From assembly GCA_007694945.1 (NCBI GenBank), contig REER01000077.1, forward strand, positions 1 to 64,000: DNA of 64,000 bases, read 5' to 3'. The notes below the pieces were generated by a model, which saw only the letters and a program-made list of their open reading frames with translations, had not been told where the DNA came from and did no database searches. The translations under genes and the position numbers were made by a program. Numbering within the stretch: the first letter of the stretch is position 1; every line of letters starts with the position of its first letter. Positions 27,316 to 36,683 of the stretch are shown one piece after another. The stretch comes from Paracoccaceae bacterium (GTDB lineage Bacteria > Pseudomonadota > Alphaproteobacteria > Rhodobacterales > Rhodobacteraceae).

Positions 27316-28430
27316 GTGACCAGATTGCCAGCCCGACTCCTCAACCGACTGACGCGCGACTGGCTGCTGCTGGTCCTGCTGGCCGGATTTCCCGTCGTGT
27401 TCTGGCTTGCACCCTTGCGCCGGCCCGAACTGCCGGCGCTGGTGGACTGAAAACCGTCTCGGCGCCGGCCGGCCTGATGGTGATGAGCCGCGCGCTCGAG
27501 GTATCAGGCCTGATGGACCGGCTCGGGCGCTGGATTCTGGAGCGCTTCAACAGTCTGCGCGGGCTTGCTGTGGCCATAGTCCTGTTCGCGGCTGCACTGG
27601 CAGCAGTCGTGACCAATGATGTCGCGCTCTTCGTGACCGTGCCGCTCACCTTGTCACTGGCGCGGATGATCGATCTGCCAGTCGCGCGGCTTGTCATCTT
27701 TCAAGCGCTCGCAATCAATGCGGGCTCGACGCTATCGCCTGTCGGCAACCCGCAGAATCTGTTTCTGTGGCAGGGGTCCGGCGCAGGGTTCTGGGAGTTC
27801 GCCTTGGCCATGCTGCCAGTGGGCGGGGCGATGTTGGTATTGGTGCTGGCACTGGTGCCCTTGGGTTTTGGCCGTGCACAGCTCAGCTTGCCGCATAGCG
27901 ACAGCCCGCTGACGCTGCAACGCGGGCTAATGCGGCTCTCGCTTCTGTCCTATCCGGTGTTTCTCTGGGCGGTGAATGCGGGCTACGCGTCACCCGGCGC
28001 AGCCCTCGTCATCGCTATCTATGCGCTTGCCTTCGCGAAGGTGCTCCGCGGGGTGGATTGGGCGCTGCTGCTCGTGTTCGTGCTGATGTTCGTCAATCTG
28101 GGGCTGCTGGGTCGGATCCTGGTTCTTGCAGGACAGGTTGACGTATGGATGGAGCGCGACGCGGCGACCTTTGTGATGGGCGCGGCCCTGTCGCAACTGA
28201 TGTCGAACGTGCCCGCAGCCATCTTCCTCGCGCCATTCGCCGAGGATTGGCGCGCATTGGCTTGGGGGGTGAATGTGGGCGGCTTCGGGCTTGCCATCGG
28301 CTCACTTGCGAACCTGATCGCGTTGCGGCTTGCGCCACAAGCGGGCATCTGGCGCGATTTTCACCGCTGGTCGCTGCCGATGCTCGTCGCCTCGGCGCTG
28401 GCGGGGGCGTTGATGCTGACAGGGTTCTGA
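27316..28430 (+). pseudogene. SLC13/ArsB-NhaD type permease, frameshifted
   Basis: A membrane transporter of the SLC13/citrate-arsenite superfamily: about ten helices, VTNDVALFVTVPLTL, NAGSTLSPVGNPQNLFLW (the SNG/NPQN pore signature) and a second half with LSNVPAA-like QLMSNVPAAIFLAPF. From GTG 27316 the frame reads a normal N-terminal helix (WLLLVLLAGFPVVFWLAP) and stops at 27448-27450 in VD-stop. The rest of the protein continues from 27450 in the next frame (KTVSAPAGLMVMSRALE). The family has DWKTVS here, so GACTGGAAAACC has lost one G. Either a real disruption or a sequencing error. The remaining frame is intact to its stop, which favours error or a very recent mutation. Confidence 0.8.
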
Positions 28431-28431
28431 A

Positions 28432-28456
28432 CAGCGCGCCCCGCTAGGGCGCGCTG
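28432..28456. terminator. Bidirectional hairpin between permease and leuA
   Basis: CAGCGCGCCC (28432-28441) and GGGCGCGCTG (28447-28456) form a perfect 10-bp stem with a 5-nt loop in the 33-base gap between convergent genes. No T tract. Confidence 0.65.
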
Positions 28457-28463
28457 CCGCCCG

Positions 28464-30032
28464 TTACCCCGCCGAACTCATCAGCGCGGACAGGTTGCCG
28501 CGATGCTGGTGCATCACCAGACGGTTGAGAGCATTGATATAGGCCTTGGCCGAGGCCACGACCGTATCGGTATCCGAGGACTGGCCCGAATAGACCACAT
28601 CACCGCGTTTCAGCCGCACGCTGACAGTCGCCTGTGCGTCGGTGCCCTCGGTCACGGCATGGACCTGATAGAGTTCCAGCCGCGCATCATGCGGGAACAG
28701 CATCTTGATCGCGTTGAATGTCGCATCCACAGGCCCGTCACCGGTTGCGTCGATGAATTTCTCCCCGCCACCACCCACGCGCAGGGTCATTTCGGCCTCT
28801 TGTGGGCCTTCAGTGCCACAGATCACGCGCAACCGGCGGATCTGCAGAAATGCATCGTCATCGGCCAGCGAGGCTTCGGCCATCAGCGCGATCAGGTCGT
28901 CGTCATAGACTTCCTTCTTGCGGTCGGCGAGGGCCTTGAAGCGCACGAACACATCCTTGAGCTGGTTGTCACCCAACTCATAGCCCAGATCGGACAGCTT
29001 GGCGCGCAGTGCCGCGCGGCCTGAATGCTTGCCCATGACCAGATTCGTGGCCTGTAACCCGATATCCTCCGGGCGCATGATCTCGAAGGTTTCCTTGTTC
29101 TTCAGCATTCCGTCCTGATGGATGCCCGATTCATGCGCAAAGGCATTCTTGCCGACCACGGCCTTGTTATACTGCACCGGAAAGCCTGAAACGGCGGCCA
29201 CCATGCGCGAGATGCCCATGATTTTCGTCGTGTCGATCCCAGTTCGGAAGGGCAGGATGTCATTGCGCACTTTCAGCGCCATCACCACCTCTTCCAGAGC
29301 CGTATTGCCCGCGCGCTCGCCCAGACCGTTGATCGTGCATTCGATCTGGCGCGCACCGGCCTCGACAGCAGCCAGTGCATTGGCCGTCGCCATGCCGAGG
29401 TCATTATGGCAATGGGTGGCGAAGATGATCTCATCCGCGCCCGGCACGCGTTCGCGCAGCATCGCGATAAGATCGGCAGATTCGCGTGGGTAGGTATAGC
29501 CGACCGTGTCGGGGATATTTATGGTGGTGGCGCCGGCCTTGATGGCTGCCTCGACCACACGGCAGAGAAAATCCGGTTCAGTGCGAGTGGCATCCATCGG
29601 CGACCATTGCACATTGTCGCAGAGGTTGCGGGCATGGGTCACCGTGTCATGGATACGTTGCACCATCCCGTCCTGATCGAGCGCGGTGATGTCGCGATGC
29701 AAGGGCGAGGTGCCGATGAAGGTATGGATGCGCGGACGGGCGGCATGGCGCACGGCCTCCCAGCAGCGGTCGATATCGGTGAAATTGGCGCGGGCAAGAC
29801 CGCAGATGACCGAATTCTTCGCGTTCTGCGCAATCTCCATGACCGCCTGAAAATCGCCTTCTGACGCAATGGGAAAGCCCGCCTCGATGATGTCCACGCC
29901 CATCTCGTCAAGCAGCGCGGCGATCTCGAGCTTCTCGGAATGGGTCATGGTCGCGCCAGGCGATTGCTCGCCATCGCGCAGGGTGGTGTCGAAAATCAGG
30001 ACATGGTCCTGCGAACTGGCCGTGCTGGTCAT
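28464..30032 (-). CDS. leuA: 2-isopropylmalate synthase
   Basis: 522 residues. First committed step of leucine synthesis: acetyl-CoA plus 2-ketoisovalerate. Catalytic TIM barrel opens with VLIFDTTLRDGEQSPGATM; GLGERAGNTALEEVVMAL and the FAHESGIHQDGMLKNKETFEIM region contain metal and substrate residues. The C-terminal LeuA regulatory domain (RRLRVICGTEG... LYQVHAVTEGTDAQATVSVRL), which binds leucine for feedback inhibition, is present. Preceded by a leucine-rich leader peptide and hairpin, so it is also controlled at transcription. Confidence 0.97.
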   Translation of the reverse strand: MTSTASSQDHVLIFDTTLRDGEQSPGATMTHSEKLEIAALLDEMGVDIIEAGFPIASEGDFQAVMEIAQNAKNSVICGLARANFTDIDRCWEAVRHAARPRIHTFIGTSPLHRDITALDQDGMVQRIHDTVTHARNLCDNVQWSPMDATRTEPDFLCRVVEAAIKAGATTINIPDTVGYTYPRESADLIAMLRERVPGADEIIFATHCHNDLGMATANALAAVEAGARQIECTINGLGERAGNTALEEVVMALKVRNDILPFRTGIDTTKIMGISRMVAAVSGFPVQYNKAVVGKNAFAHESGIHQDGMLKNKETFEIMRPEDIGLQATNLVMGKHSGRAALRAKLSDLGYELGDNQLKDVFVRFKALADRKKEVYDDDLIALMAEASLADDDAFLQIRRLRVICGTEGPQEAEMTLRVGGGGEKFIDATGDGPVDATFNAIKMLFPHDARLELYQVHAVTEGTDAQATVSVRLKRGDVVYSGQSSDTDTVVASAKAYINALNRLVMHQHRGNLSALMSSAG

Positions 30033-30069
30033 GGGGAAATCCTGTCAGGCTGTGGGGTGGGTGTCGTCC

Positions 30070-30119
30070 GGGCGCTGGTCACCTCTGAGCGGCGCGCCCA
30101 TGCGGGACACGCTCAGAGG
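30070..30119 (-). promoter_or_regulatory. leuA attenuator stem-loops
   Basis: On minus, a perfect 10-bp stem CCTCTGAGCG (30119-30110) with CGCTCAGAGG (30091-30082) begins within the last codons of the leader peptide, so a ribosome finishing the leader would melt it. GGGCGC in its loop (30099-30094) can instead pair with GCGCCC at 30075-30070, giving a mutually exclusive structure. No run of T follows, so the outcome may be Rho-dependent or act on leuA translation. Confidence 0.65.
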
Positions 30120-30157
30120 CTGCTAAGAAGAAGCAGCAACCCAAGGGGCCGGGCCAT
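30113..30157 (-). CDS. leuL: leuA leader peptide
   Basis: A 14-codon ORF reading MARPLGLLLLLSSL: five consecutive leucine codons and seven leucines in total, ending 80 bases upstream of leuA. Its stop codon sits inside the first arm of a 10-bp hairpin. A plausible promoter lies just upstream. This is the textbook layout of a leucine-sensing ribosome-mediated attenuator: ribosomes stall on the Leu run when leucyl-tRNA is scarce. The Shine-Dalgarno is weak, and the mRNA may start only about 34 nt before the ATG. Confidence 0.82.
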   Translation of the reverse strand: MARPLGLLLLLSSL

Positions 30158-30197
30158 GCGTTGCGCGATAATGTCGCCACCACAGATCATGGCCATG

Positions 30198-30226
30198 ACT
30201 ATAGGCAGCGGGCGCGCGCTTGAAAA
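30198..30226 (-). promoter_or_regulatory. leuL-leuA promoter
   Basis: TTTTCA (30226-30221) and TATAGT (30203-30198), separated by exactly 17 bp, give a sigma-70-like promoter whose transcript would begin near 30191 and contain the leader peptide. Confidence 0.6.
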
Positions 30227-30337
30227 GCCCCAATCTGCGCCTGCACAAAGCCGTGGGCGAGCGCTCCCGCACGCTTGACTCCGTCCCCGTGCGCGCCCAT
30301 GAAGCGCGCGACACCGGGCGGCAGATGGACAGGACGC

Positions 30338-31126
30338 ATGAGCGCGATTGACGGCAAGAAAGATGGGCTGTGGGAAAACATCAAGGTGATCTTCTATGCC
30401 CTGCTGATTGCCGGGCTGTTCCGCACGCTGTTCTTCCAGCCCTTCTACATCCCATCGGGCTCGATGAAGGAAACGCTGCTGATCGGCGATTTTCTCTTCG
30501 TCAACAAGATGGCCTATGGCTATTCGCGTTATTCCTGCCCTTTCGGCCTCTGCCCCTTCGAAGGGCGGATTTTCGGCAGCGAGCCTGAACGCGGTGATAT
30601 CGTGGTGTTCCGTCACCCGGGCACCGGCGCGGATTATATCAAGCGCTTGATTGGCCTGCCCGGTGATCGTGTGCAGATGCGCGAAGGTCGCCTGTGGCTC
30701 AATGACGAGGAAGTGCCGCAGGAGCCAGCCGGCGAATTTGTCGAAGTCTATGAGCGTCAGGGCGGTGGCCGGCAGTTCCCGCGCTGCGAAAATGCGCCGG
30801 TGGGGCAGGGGGGCGAGTGCATCAAGTCGCGCGCCATTGAGACCCTGCCGGAGGGCCGCAGCATTCCAGTGCTCAACATCACTGACAACAGCGCAGGCGA
30901 CAACACGCCTGTCTTCACCGTGCCTGAGGGGCATTTCTTCTTCATTGGCGACAATCGCGACAATTCGCTCGACTCGCGGATGCCACGTCAGGTCGGCGGT
31001 GTCGGCATGGTGCCCTTCGACCATCTGATCGGGCGCGCGCGCCATGTGGTCTTCTCGGCCCAGGGACGGTCGTTGTTTTTCTTCTGGACCTGGCGGAGTG
31101 ACCGCTTCTTCCAGAGTCTGCCGTGA
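30338..31126 (+). CDS. lepB: Signal peptidase I
   Basis: 262 residues. Inner-membrane serine protease that removes Sec signal peptides. One N-terminal helix ([17 protein letters not shown]), then the catalytic serine in [11 protein letters not shown], the catalytic lysine in [14 protein letters not shown], and box E in [14 protein letters not shown]. Start at ATG 30338 with AGGA just upstream; an earlier in-frame ATG at 30275 overlaps the leuA promoter region. First gene of lepB-rnc-era-DUF1491, joined by GTGA/ATGA overlaps. Confidence 0.96.
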   Translation: MSAIDGKKDGLWENIKVIFYALLIAGLFRTLFFQPFYIPSGSMKETLLIGDFLFVNKMAYGYSRYSCPFGLCPFEGRIFGSEPERGDIVVFRHPGTGADYIKRLIGLPGDRVQMREGRLWLNDEEVPQEPAGEFVEVYERQGGGRQFPRCENAPVGQGGECIKSRAIETLPEGRSIPVLNITDNSAGDNTPVFTVPEGHFFFIGDNRDNSLDSRMPRQVGGVGMVPFDHLIGRARHVVFSAQGRSLFFFWTWRSDRFFQSLP

Positions 31127-31809
31127 AGTTGGCGACGCATCTGTCCGCTTTCTGCGCCCGTCTGGGCCATGACTTCACGCGCCCGGAGCTCTTGCGCGAG
31201 GCGCTGACCCATCCATCCATGTCGACGCCTGCGCGCCCGGACAATCAGCGGCTGGAATTTCTGGGCGACCGCGTGCTCGGGCTGGTGATGGCCGAGGCGC
31301 TGCTCGACGCGGATAGCGCAGCCAATGAGGGCCAGCTTGCGCCGCGCTTCAATGCGCTTGTGCGCAAGGAGGCCTGTGCCGATATTGCGCGCAGTATCGG
31401 GCTGGGCGAGGCGCTGAAACTGGGCCGCTCCGAGATGCTTTCGGGTGGGCGGCGCAAGGAGGCGATCCTCGCTGACGCAATGGAGGCGGTGATCGCGGCA
31501 GTCTATCTCGATGCCGGGTTCGAGGCCGCGCGCGATGTCGTGCTGCGGCTTTGGGGCGGACGGATCGTGGCCGTCAAGGATGATGCACGCGACGCCAAGA
31601 CCAGTTTGCAGGAATGGGCGCAAGGACGGGGACAGCCCACACCTGAATATGTGGAGCTTGACCGCAGTGGCCCCGACCATGCGCCGCGATTCATCATCGA
31701 AGTGCGGCTTGCGCGCGGTGAGTCTGCGCAAGGGCAGGCTGGCTCGAAACGGCAGGCGGAGCAACTGGCCGCACGCGCCCTGCTGGCGCGACTGGAGGAA
31801 GACGAATGA
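31123..31809 (+). CDS. rnc: Ribonuclease III
   Basis: 228 residues. Double-strand-specific endoribonuclease for rRNA maturation and mRNA decay. N-terminal RNase III domain with [19 protein letters not shown] (signature), the second acidic cluster [17 protein letters not shown], and a C-terminal dsRBD ([26 protein letters not shown]... [16 protein letters not shown]). Starts at a GTG overlapping the lepB stop; the overlap decides the start. Confidence 0.96.
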   Translation: MKLATHLSAFCARLGHDFTRPELLREALTHPSMSTPARPDNQRLEFLGDRVLGLVMAEALLDADSAANEGQLAPRFNALVRKEACADIARSIGLGEALKLGRSEMLSGGRRKEAILADAMEAVIAAVYLDAGFEAARDVVLRLWGGRIVAVKDDARDAKTSLQEWAQGRGQPTPEYVELDRSGPDHAPRFIIEVRLARGESAQGQAGSKRQAEQLAARALLARLEEDE

Positions 31810-32726
31810 CCGATACCCCCGCACGGGCGGGCTTTGTCGCCCTGATTGGCGAGCCAAATGCCGGGAAATCGACGCTGACCAACCGGATGGTCGGCGCCAA
31901 GGTCAGCATCGTGACACACAAGGTGCAGACCACGCGCACGCGGATCAGGGGCGTGGCCATCGAGGGGGCGTCGCAGATCGTGTTCGTGGACACGCCGGGC
32001 CTGTTTCGCCCGCGCCGCAGGCTGGATCGCGCCATGGTGGCTGCGGCCTGGGGGGGCGCTGCCGATGCCGATGTCGTGGTGCTGCTGGTCGAGGCGCATC
32101 GCGGCATGACCGATGGCGTGCGCGCGATTCTGGAGGCGCTGCGCGAGCGGATCACGCCCAAGCAGAAGGTTGTGCTGGCGATCAACAAGATCGACCGCGT
32201 GAAATCCGAGGAGCTGCTGGCGCTCACGGCTGAGCTGAACGCGGCCTATCCCTTCGCTGAGACCTTCATGATCTCGGCGGAGAAGGGGCATGGCGTGGTC
32301 GACCTGCGCCGCTGGCTGGCCGAGGAGCTCCCCGAGGGACCATGGCTCTACCCCGAGGACCAGATCGCCGATCTGCCCATGCGCTTGATCGCGGCGGAAA
32401 TGACCCGCGAGAAATTGACCCTGCGCCTGCATGAGGAATTGCCTTATCAACTGACGGTCGAGACCGAAAGCTGGCAGGAACGCAAGGACGGCTCGGTTCG
32501 GATCGATCAGGTGGTCTATGTCGCGCGCGATGGGCACAAGGGCATTGTGCTCGGCAACAAGGGCGAGACGATCAAGGCGATTTCCACTGCCGCACGGGCC
32601 GAAATTTCCGATTTCCTTGGCCGCCCGGTGCATCTGTTCCTGCAGGTCAAAGTCCGCGAGAACTGGCTGGAAGAGGCCGCGCGCTACTCCGAGATGGGGC
32701 TGGAGTTCCGCGACGGGAATACATGA
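31806..32726 (+). CDS. era: GTPase Era
   Basis: 306 residues. Ribosome-assembly GTPase that binds the 3' end of 16S rRNA. G1 [11 protein letters not shown]3 DTPGLF, G4 NKID, G5 ISAEKGHG, then a KH domain with [16 protein letters not shown]. Coupled to rnc by ATGA and to DUF1491 by ATGA. The rnc-era pairing is near universal in proteobacteria. Confidence 0.97.
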   Translation: MTDTPARAGFVALIGEPNAGKSTLTNRMVGAKVSIVTHKVQTTRTRIRGVAIEGASQIVFVDTPGLFRPRRRLDRAMVAAAWGGAADADVVVLLVEAHRGMTDGVRAILEALRERITPKQKVVLAINKIDRVKSEELLALTAELNAAYPFAETFMISAEKGHGVVDLRRWLAEELPEGPWLYPEDQIADLPMRLIAAEMTREKLTLRLHEELPYQLTVETESWQERKDGSVRIDQVVYVARDGHKGIVLGNKGETIKAISTAARAEISDFLGRPVHLFLQVKVRENWLEEAARYSEMGLEFRDGNT

Positions 32727-33055
32727 GTGCGCGACTGGCCGCGCATGTCTGGGTCGCGGCCTATCTGCGACGGCTGCAACTCGAAGGTATCCCTGCCTAT
32801 GTCATCCGCAAGGGCGATGCGACCGCGGGTGCCGTGCTGGTCAAGCTCGCGCGGATGGACGGGCAGGCGCAGGCCTTTACGCGCAGTTTCGATCTCGAGA
32901 GCGGTGCAAGGGTCTGGCAGGAGCTTTGCGCCGGGCCGGAGCCCGAGGTTGATGCGGCGGTGACGCGGCAATGTGGGTTTGATCCGGATCTCTGGGTGAT
33001 CGAGGTCGAGGATGCGCGCGGGCGGCATTTGCTTGACGATATGGAGGGTCGCTAG
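32723..33055 (+). CDS. DUF1491 family protein
   Basis: 110 residues. [47 protein letters not shown] and the C-terminal DPDLWVIEVEDARGRHLL match the alphaproteobacterial DUF1491 family, of unknown function. It is coupled to era by an ATGA overlap; in relatives it often precedes recO, which is not here. Conserved position suggests a link to rRNA processing or translation, but nothing in the sequence proves it. Confidence 0.88.
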   Translation: MSARLAAHVWVAAYLRRLQLEGIPAYVIRKGDATAGAVLVKLARMDGQAQAFTRSFDLESGARVWQELCAGPEPEVDAAVTRQCGFDPDLWVIEVEDARGRHLLDDMEGR

Positions 33056-33111
33056 AGCGGGGCCGCGCTCAGCGTCTAAACAATCTGAAAGCAAGCGGTT
33101 CGGGCGGGCGC

Positions 33112-33549
33112 CTAATTCTGCCGCAACCGGATCACCACATCGACGCGCGCGATGCGCGCCCCTTCGGGCGGGCTGGGCAGGCGCGAAAAGGCAACTTCGG
33201 CAGAGGGCGCATCGGTCAGTTCCTGCGTGTCTTCCCAGAAGAAATGTGGGTGATCTTCGGTGCAGGTGTCAAAATAGGACCGGGTCGCATCGACCGTGAT
33301 CTCGTTCATCAGACCAGCATCGCAGAAGGCACGCAGGGTGTTGTAGACGGTCGCGAGCGAGACGGATTCACCGCTCGACTTTGCCGCCATGAACAGCCCT
33401 TCGGCGGTCACATGGCGATCCGCGCCATCCCCCACAAGCAGACTTGCCAGCGCGACACGCTGACGGGTCGGGCGCACATTTCCGCGGGCCAGCCATGCCT
33501 GACCGGCCTTCAGCGCGCTATCGGTCACTGATGCAAAACACGTTTCCAT
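33112..33549 (-). CDS. irr: Iron response regulator Irr (Fur family)
   Basis: 145 residues. Fur-superfamily regulator with winged helix RPTRQRVALASLLVGDGADRHVTAEGLF and SLATVYNTLRAFCDAGLMNEI, then the dimerisation part DTCTEDHPHFFWEDTQELTDAPSAE. The HPHFFW motif and ILVxNGDRHVTAExL-like N-terminus are characteristic of Irr, a heme-responsive regulator that controls iron uptake and heme synthesis in Rhizobiales and Rhodobacterales. The N-terminus lacks the GCPW heme motif of Bradyrhizobium Irr, as is usual in this order. Divergent from fabA. Confidence 0.9.
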   Translation of the reverse strand: METCFASVTDSALKAGQAWLARGNVRPTRQRVALASLLVGDGADRHVTAEGLFMAAKSSGESVSLATVYNTLRAFCDAGLMNEITVDATRSYFDTCTEDHPHFFWEDTQELTDAPSAEVAFSRLPSPPEGARIARVDVVIRLRQN

Positions 33550-33673
33550 AACTCCATATAAAGGATCATGGCGCCGGATTTCAAATGAAAACAGGTCGCA
33601 ACTGCGGCGCGGGCTCCCCTTGCCTCTGTTCAGGACGCGATGCTAGAGGGGGAAAACCCTTCAGGAGACCTTG

Positions 33674-34183
33674 ATGACCCAGTTCCCGACCTCGTTCGAC
33701 AAGGACGCCCTGCTTGCCTGCGCACGCGGGGAACTGTTCGGTCCGGGCAATGCGCAATTGCCCGAGCCGCCCATGCTGATGATGGACCGGATCTCCGATA
33801 TCTCGGGCGATGGCGGGCTGCATGGCAAGGGTCATGTCGTCGCCGAATTCGACATCAACCCCGATCTGTGGTTCTTTGAGTGCCATTTCCCCGGTAACCC
33901 GATCATGCCCGGCTGTCTTGGGCTTGACGGATTATGGCAACTGACCGGGTTCAACCTTGGTTGGCGCGGCTGGCAGGGGCGGGGCTATGCGTTGGGCGTG
34001 GGCGAGGTGAAGCTCACCGGCATGGTGCGCCCTGACCGCAAGATGCTGACCTACAAGGTGGATTTCACCAAGGCGATCCAGACCCGTCGCCTGACCATGG
34101 GTGTGGCCAACGGCATTGTCGAGGCCGATGGCGAGGTGATCTATCAGGTCACCGACATGAAGGTCGCGCTGTCAGAGTCATAA
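33674..34183 (+). CDS. fabA: 3-hydroxydecanoyl-ACP dehydratase/isomerase
   Basis: 169 residues. Hotdog enzyme that introduces the double bond of unsaturated fatty acids. PPMLMMDRI, the catalytic histidine in [24 protein letters not shown] with the downstream aspartate, and [25 protein letters not shown] are family motifs. AGGAG at 33663-33667 precedes ATG 33674. In relatives fabA is followed by fabB and fabI; here its end overlaps the converging TRAP gene by 6 bases, so fabB must be elsewhere. Confidence 0.97.
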   Translation: MTQFPTSFDKDALLACARGELFGPGNAQLPEPPMLMMDRISDISGDGGLHGKGHVVAEFDINPDLWFFECHFPGNPIMPGCLGLDGLWQLTGFNLGWRGWQGRGYALGVGEVKLTGMVRPDRKMLTYKVDFTKAIQTRRLTMGVANGIVEADGEVIYQVTDMKVALSES

Positions 34184-36211
34184 CGCGGCGCGCCGCTCGC
34201 GCGCGTTCAGCCAGTTGATTGCCAGCAGCACGAGGATCACCCCCGCTCCGGCGACCTCGACCCTGAAATCGGGCCAGAACAGCGCCGCGATGGCGGGCAG
34301 TGCCAGCAGCCGCGAAACCGGGTCCATCCGCCCGAACAGAAACCCCTCGATCGTGGCCGCGAAGGCCACAAGACCGAGGATCGCGGTAAACCCTGTCCAG
34401 AGCACATGCAGCGGCGGGCCACCATAGATGATCTCGGGGTTGAACACCATGAAGAGCGGGATCAGATACAGGCCCTTGGCGAATTTCCACGCCTGAACCG
34501 ATGTCTCCATCGGTTTCGAGCCTGCGACGGCCGCGCCGGCGAACCCTGCGAGCGCAATAGGGGGCGTGACATTACTGTCCTGCGAATACCAGAACACCAC
34601 CAGATGCGCGATCAGGAGCGGGATGCCGAATTCAGTGTGCAGCGCTGGCCCCACCAGCACGATCAGCACGATATAGCTTGCCGTCACCGGCAGCCCCAGC
34701 CCGAGGATCAGCGAGGCAATCAGCACCAGCCCGAGCGCGATCAGGATATTGCCACCCGAGAGTGAGACCATCATAGACGAGAATTTGAGCCCCAGCCCGG
34801 TCAGCCCGACCACGCCTACGATGATGCCCGCCACCGCACAGGCAATCGAGACCGCAACCGCGTTGCGCGCGCCCAGCTCCAGGCTCTCGAAGATCATCCG
34901 CACGCCGCGCATCACCGAGGCCTGCAACCGCGTGCCCGTCAGCGGCCCCTCGGCCACCAGTGCCCAGAGCCCGCGTAACCCGGCAACCCCGATCACGGCA
35001 ATGATCGCCCAAAAGCCAACGCGCATGGGCGAGATATTATTGACCAACAGCCACACCAGCAAAACCAGCGGCACGATGAATTGCCAGCCTGCCTTGAGCA
35101 CCTGCCGCACCATTGGCAACTCTGTGGGCGACAGGCCGCGCATGCCTTGTTTCATTGCCACGATGTGGACAAAGAGATAGACTGTGCCGAGATAGAGGAC
35201 GGCCGGGAAGATCGAGACCATCACGATCTCGATGTAAGGCACCTGTGTGTATTCCGAGATCAGAAACGCGCCCGCACCCATCAGCGGCGGGGTGATCTGG
35301 CCGCCAGTCGAGGCCGCGGCCTCGATGCCGCCCGCCTGTTTGGGCTTGTAGCCCAGCCGTTTCATCAGCGGGATGGTGAAAGAACCGGTGGTGACCACAT
35401 TGGCGATGGCCGAGCCGGAAATCGACCCCATGCCCGCGCTGGCGATAACGGCGGCTTTCGCAGGCCCGCCCGGTTTGCGCCCCGTGGCGGCAAAGGCCAG
35501 GTCGATAAAGAACTTGCCTGCGCCGGTCTTTTCCAGAAATGCACCGAACAGCACGAACATGAACACGAAGGTCGCGGCCACGCCCAAAGGCAAGCCGAAG
35601 ATACCCTCTTGCCCGAGGTAAAGCTGCCCCACCAGCCGGTCCACATTGGCCCCGCGATGCGATAGCACGCCCGGCATCCATTCGCCTAGCGCAGGCAGCG
35701 CGCCGCGCGGTCCGGCAAGCGCATAGAGGATGGCAATCGCGCCGATGATGGTCATGCCGATGCCCACGGCGCGGCGGCTGGCCTCCAGCACCGCGACGGT
35801 GCAGATGATGCCCAAGATGATATCGGTCTGGCTCCACCAGCCTGCGCGGGCGATGATCGCATCGAGGTTCCAGATGATGTAGAAGCCGCTTAGGAAACCT
35901 GCCGTGATAAAGGCCGCGTCGATGATCCAGCCCAGCACGCCGCGTGGGCGGGTCTGCCCGAACGCAGGGAAGATCAGGAAGGCCAGCACCAGCACAAAGG
36001 CCAGATGCGCCGGACGCTGGTAAAACAGGCCCAAGGGCTGGATGCCTGCCGTGTAAAGCTGGAAGAGTGACAGCGATACCGCGACAGCGGTGATCAGCCA
36101 CAGCACCGGGCGTGGCTGCATGGCATCGGCAGAGCGCAGATTCGACGGGATCAGGTCTTCATCGGTCGAAGGAGGATCGGAGCTGGCGGGGCGCTCTGGT
36201 GTCGTGCTCAT
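34178..36211 (-). CDS. TRAP transporter fused large/small permease (TAXI type)
   Basis: 677 residues with 16 or more membrane helices. Fused DctQ-DctM type membrane subunit of the TAXI subfamily. [50 protein letters not shown] is the DctM-like core and [19 protein letters not shown] recurs in the second half. Ion-driven uptake using the binding protein encoded downstream at 36684 (upstream in transcription). Substrate unknown; C4-dicarboxylates, glutamate and other small acids have been reported for relatives. Confidence 0.93.
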   Translation of the reverse strand: MSTTPERPASSDPPSTDEDLIPSNLRSADAMQPRPVLWLITAVAVSLSLFQLYTAGIQPLGLFYQRPAHLAFVLVLAFLIFPAFGQTRPRGVLGWIIDAAFITAGFLSGFYIIWNLDAIIARAGWWSQTDIILGIICTVAVLEASRRAVGIGMTIIGAIAILYALAGPRGALPALGEWMPGVLSHRGANVDRLVGQLYLGQEGIFGLPLGVAATFVFMFVLFGAFLEKTGAGKFFIDLAFAATGRKPGGPAKAAVIASAGMGSISGSAIANVVTTGSFTIPLMKRLGYKPKQAGGIEAAASTGGQITPPLMGAGAFLISEYTQVPYIEIVMVSIFPAVLYLGTVYLFVHIVAMKQGMRGLSPTELPMVRQVLKAGWQFIVPLVLLVWLLVNNISPMRVGFWAIIAVIGVAGLRGLWALVAEGPLTGTRLQASVMRGVRMIFESLELGARNAVAVSIACAVAGIIVGVVGLTGLGLKFSSMMVSLSGGNILIALGLVLIASLILGLGLPVTASYIVLIVLVGPALHTEFGIPLLIAHLVVFWYSQDSNVTPPIALAGFAGAAVAGSKPMETSVQAWKFAKGLYLIPLFMVFNPEIIYGGPPLHVLWTGFTAILGLVAFAATIEGFLFGRMDPVSRLLALPAIAALFWPDFRVEVAGAGVILVLLAINWLNARERRAAL

Positions 36212-36220
36212 CGGCTTTGG

Positions 36221-36655
36221 TCACTCGGCTGAGAGGGTCAGGATGGCCTGCGCGCCCGGCGCAAGCTCGGAAAGGGGGATGTCAATATCGCCGCTGCTGA
36301 GCGTGTGGCCAACTCGCGTCGCACCGATTCGCAGACGCAGGAGGTTGTCGGGCAGCGGCTCGTCCATGTCCTCGATCCAGTAACCGCCCTCGGGCGCTGA
36401 AGTAAGCCTGCCGCGGCCTTCGATCTCACCCAATCCGGCGGCGAAATCATGCAGGTAGGATCGGGTCAGCACCAGTTGCCCGGCGCGGTTCTCGAAACAA
36501 TCGGCCACCTTGCCCCCTGTCACCGAATGCGCCCAACGCAGACAAATTTCCTGTTCTTCAGGCAAGGGCAGCGTGCGCAGCACGCTGCCTTCGACCGAGA
36601 TTTCCAGAAAAGGCTCTGCCCCAGCGGGCAGAGCCAGTGCGAGCGCGGCAGTCAA
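36221..36655 (-). CDS. DUF1850 domain protein linked to TRAP-TAXI transporter
   Basis: About 144 residues. A hydrophobic N-terminus (LTAALALALPAGA) looks like the end of a signal peptide. LRWAHSVTGGKVADCFENRAGQLVLTRSYLHDFAAGLGE is the DUF1850 pattern, a domain almost always encoded beside TAXI-type TRAP genes. No ATG is available; the frame opens after a stop at the end of the binding-protein gene, and the TTG at 36655 is the only ordinary start. Function unknown, probably an accessory of the transporter. Confidence 0.8.
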   Translation of the reverse strand: MTAALALALPAGAEPFLEISVEGSVLRTLPLPEEQEICLRWAHSVTGGKVADCFENRAGQLVLTRSYLHDFAAGLGEIEGRGRLTSAPEGGYWIEDMDEPLPDNLLRLRIGATRVGHTLSSGDIDIPLSELAPGAQAILTLSAE

Positions 36656-36683
36656 CCACCGCGCCGCGCCGCCAAGGCCCCGC

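Noticed and set aside
30113-31045. 310-codon minus ORF ending in the leader peptide
   Set aside because: Antisense to lepB; only its last 14 codons (the leuL leader) have independent support.
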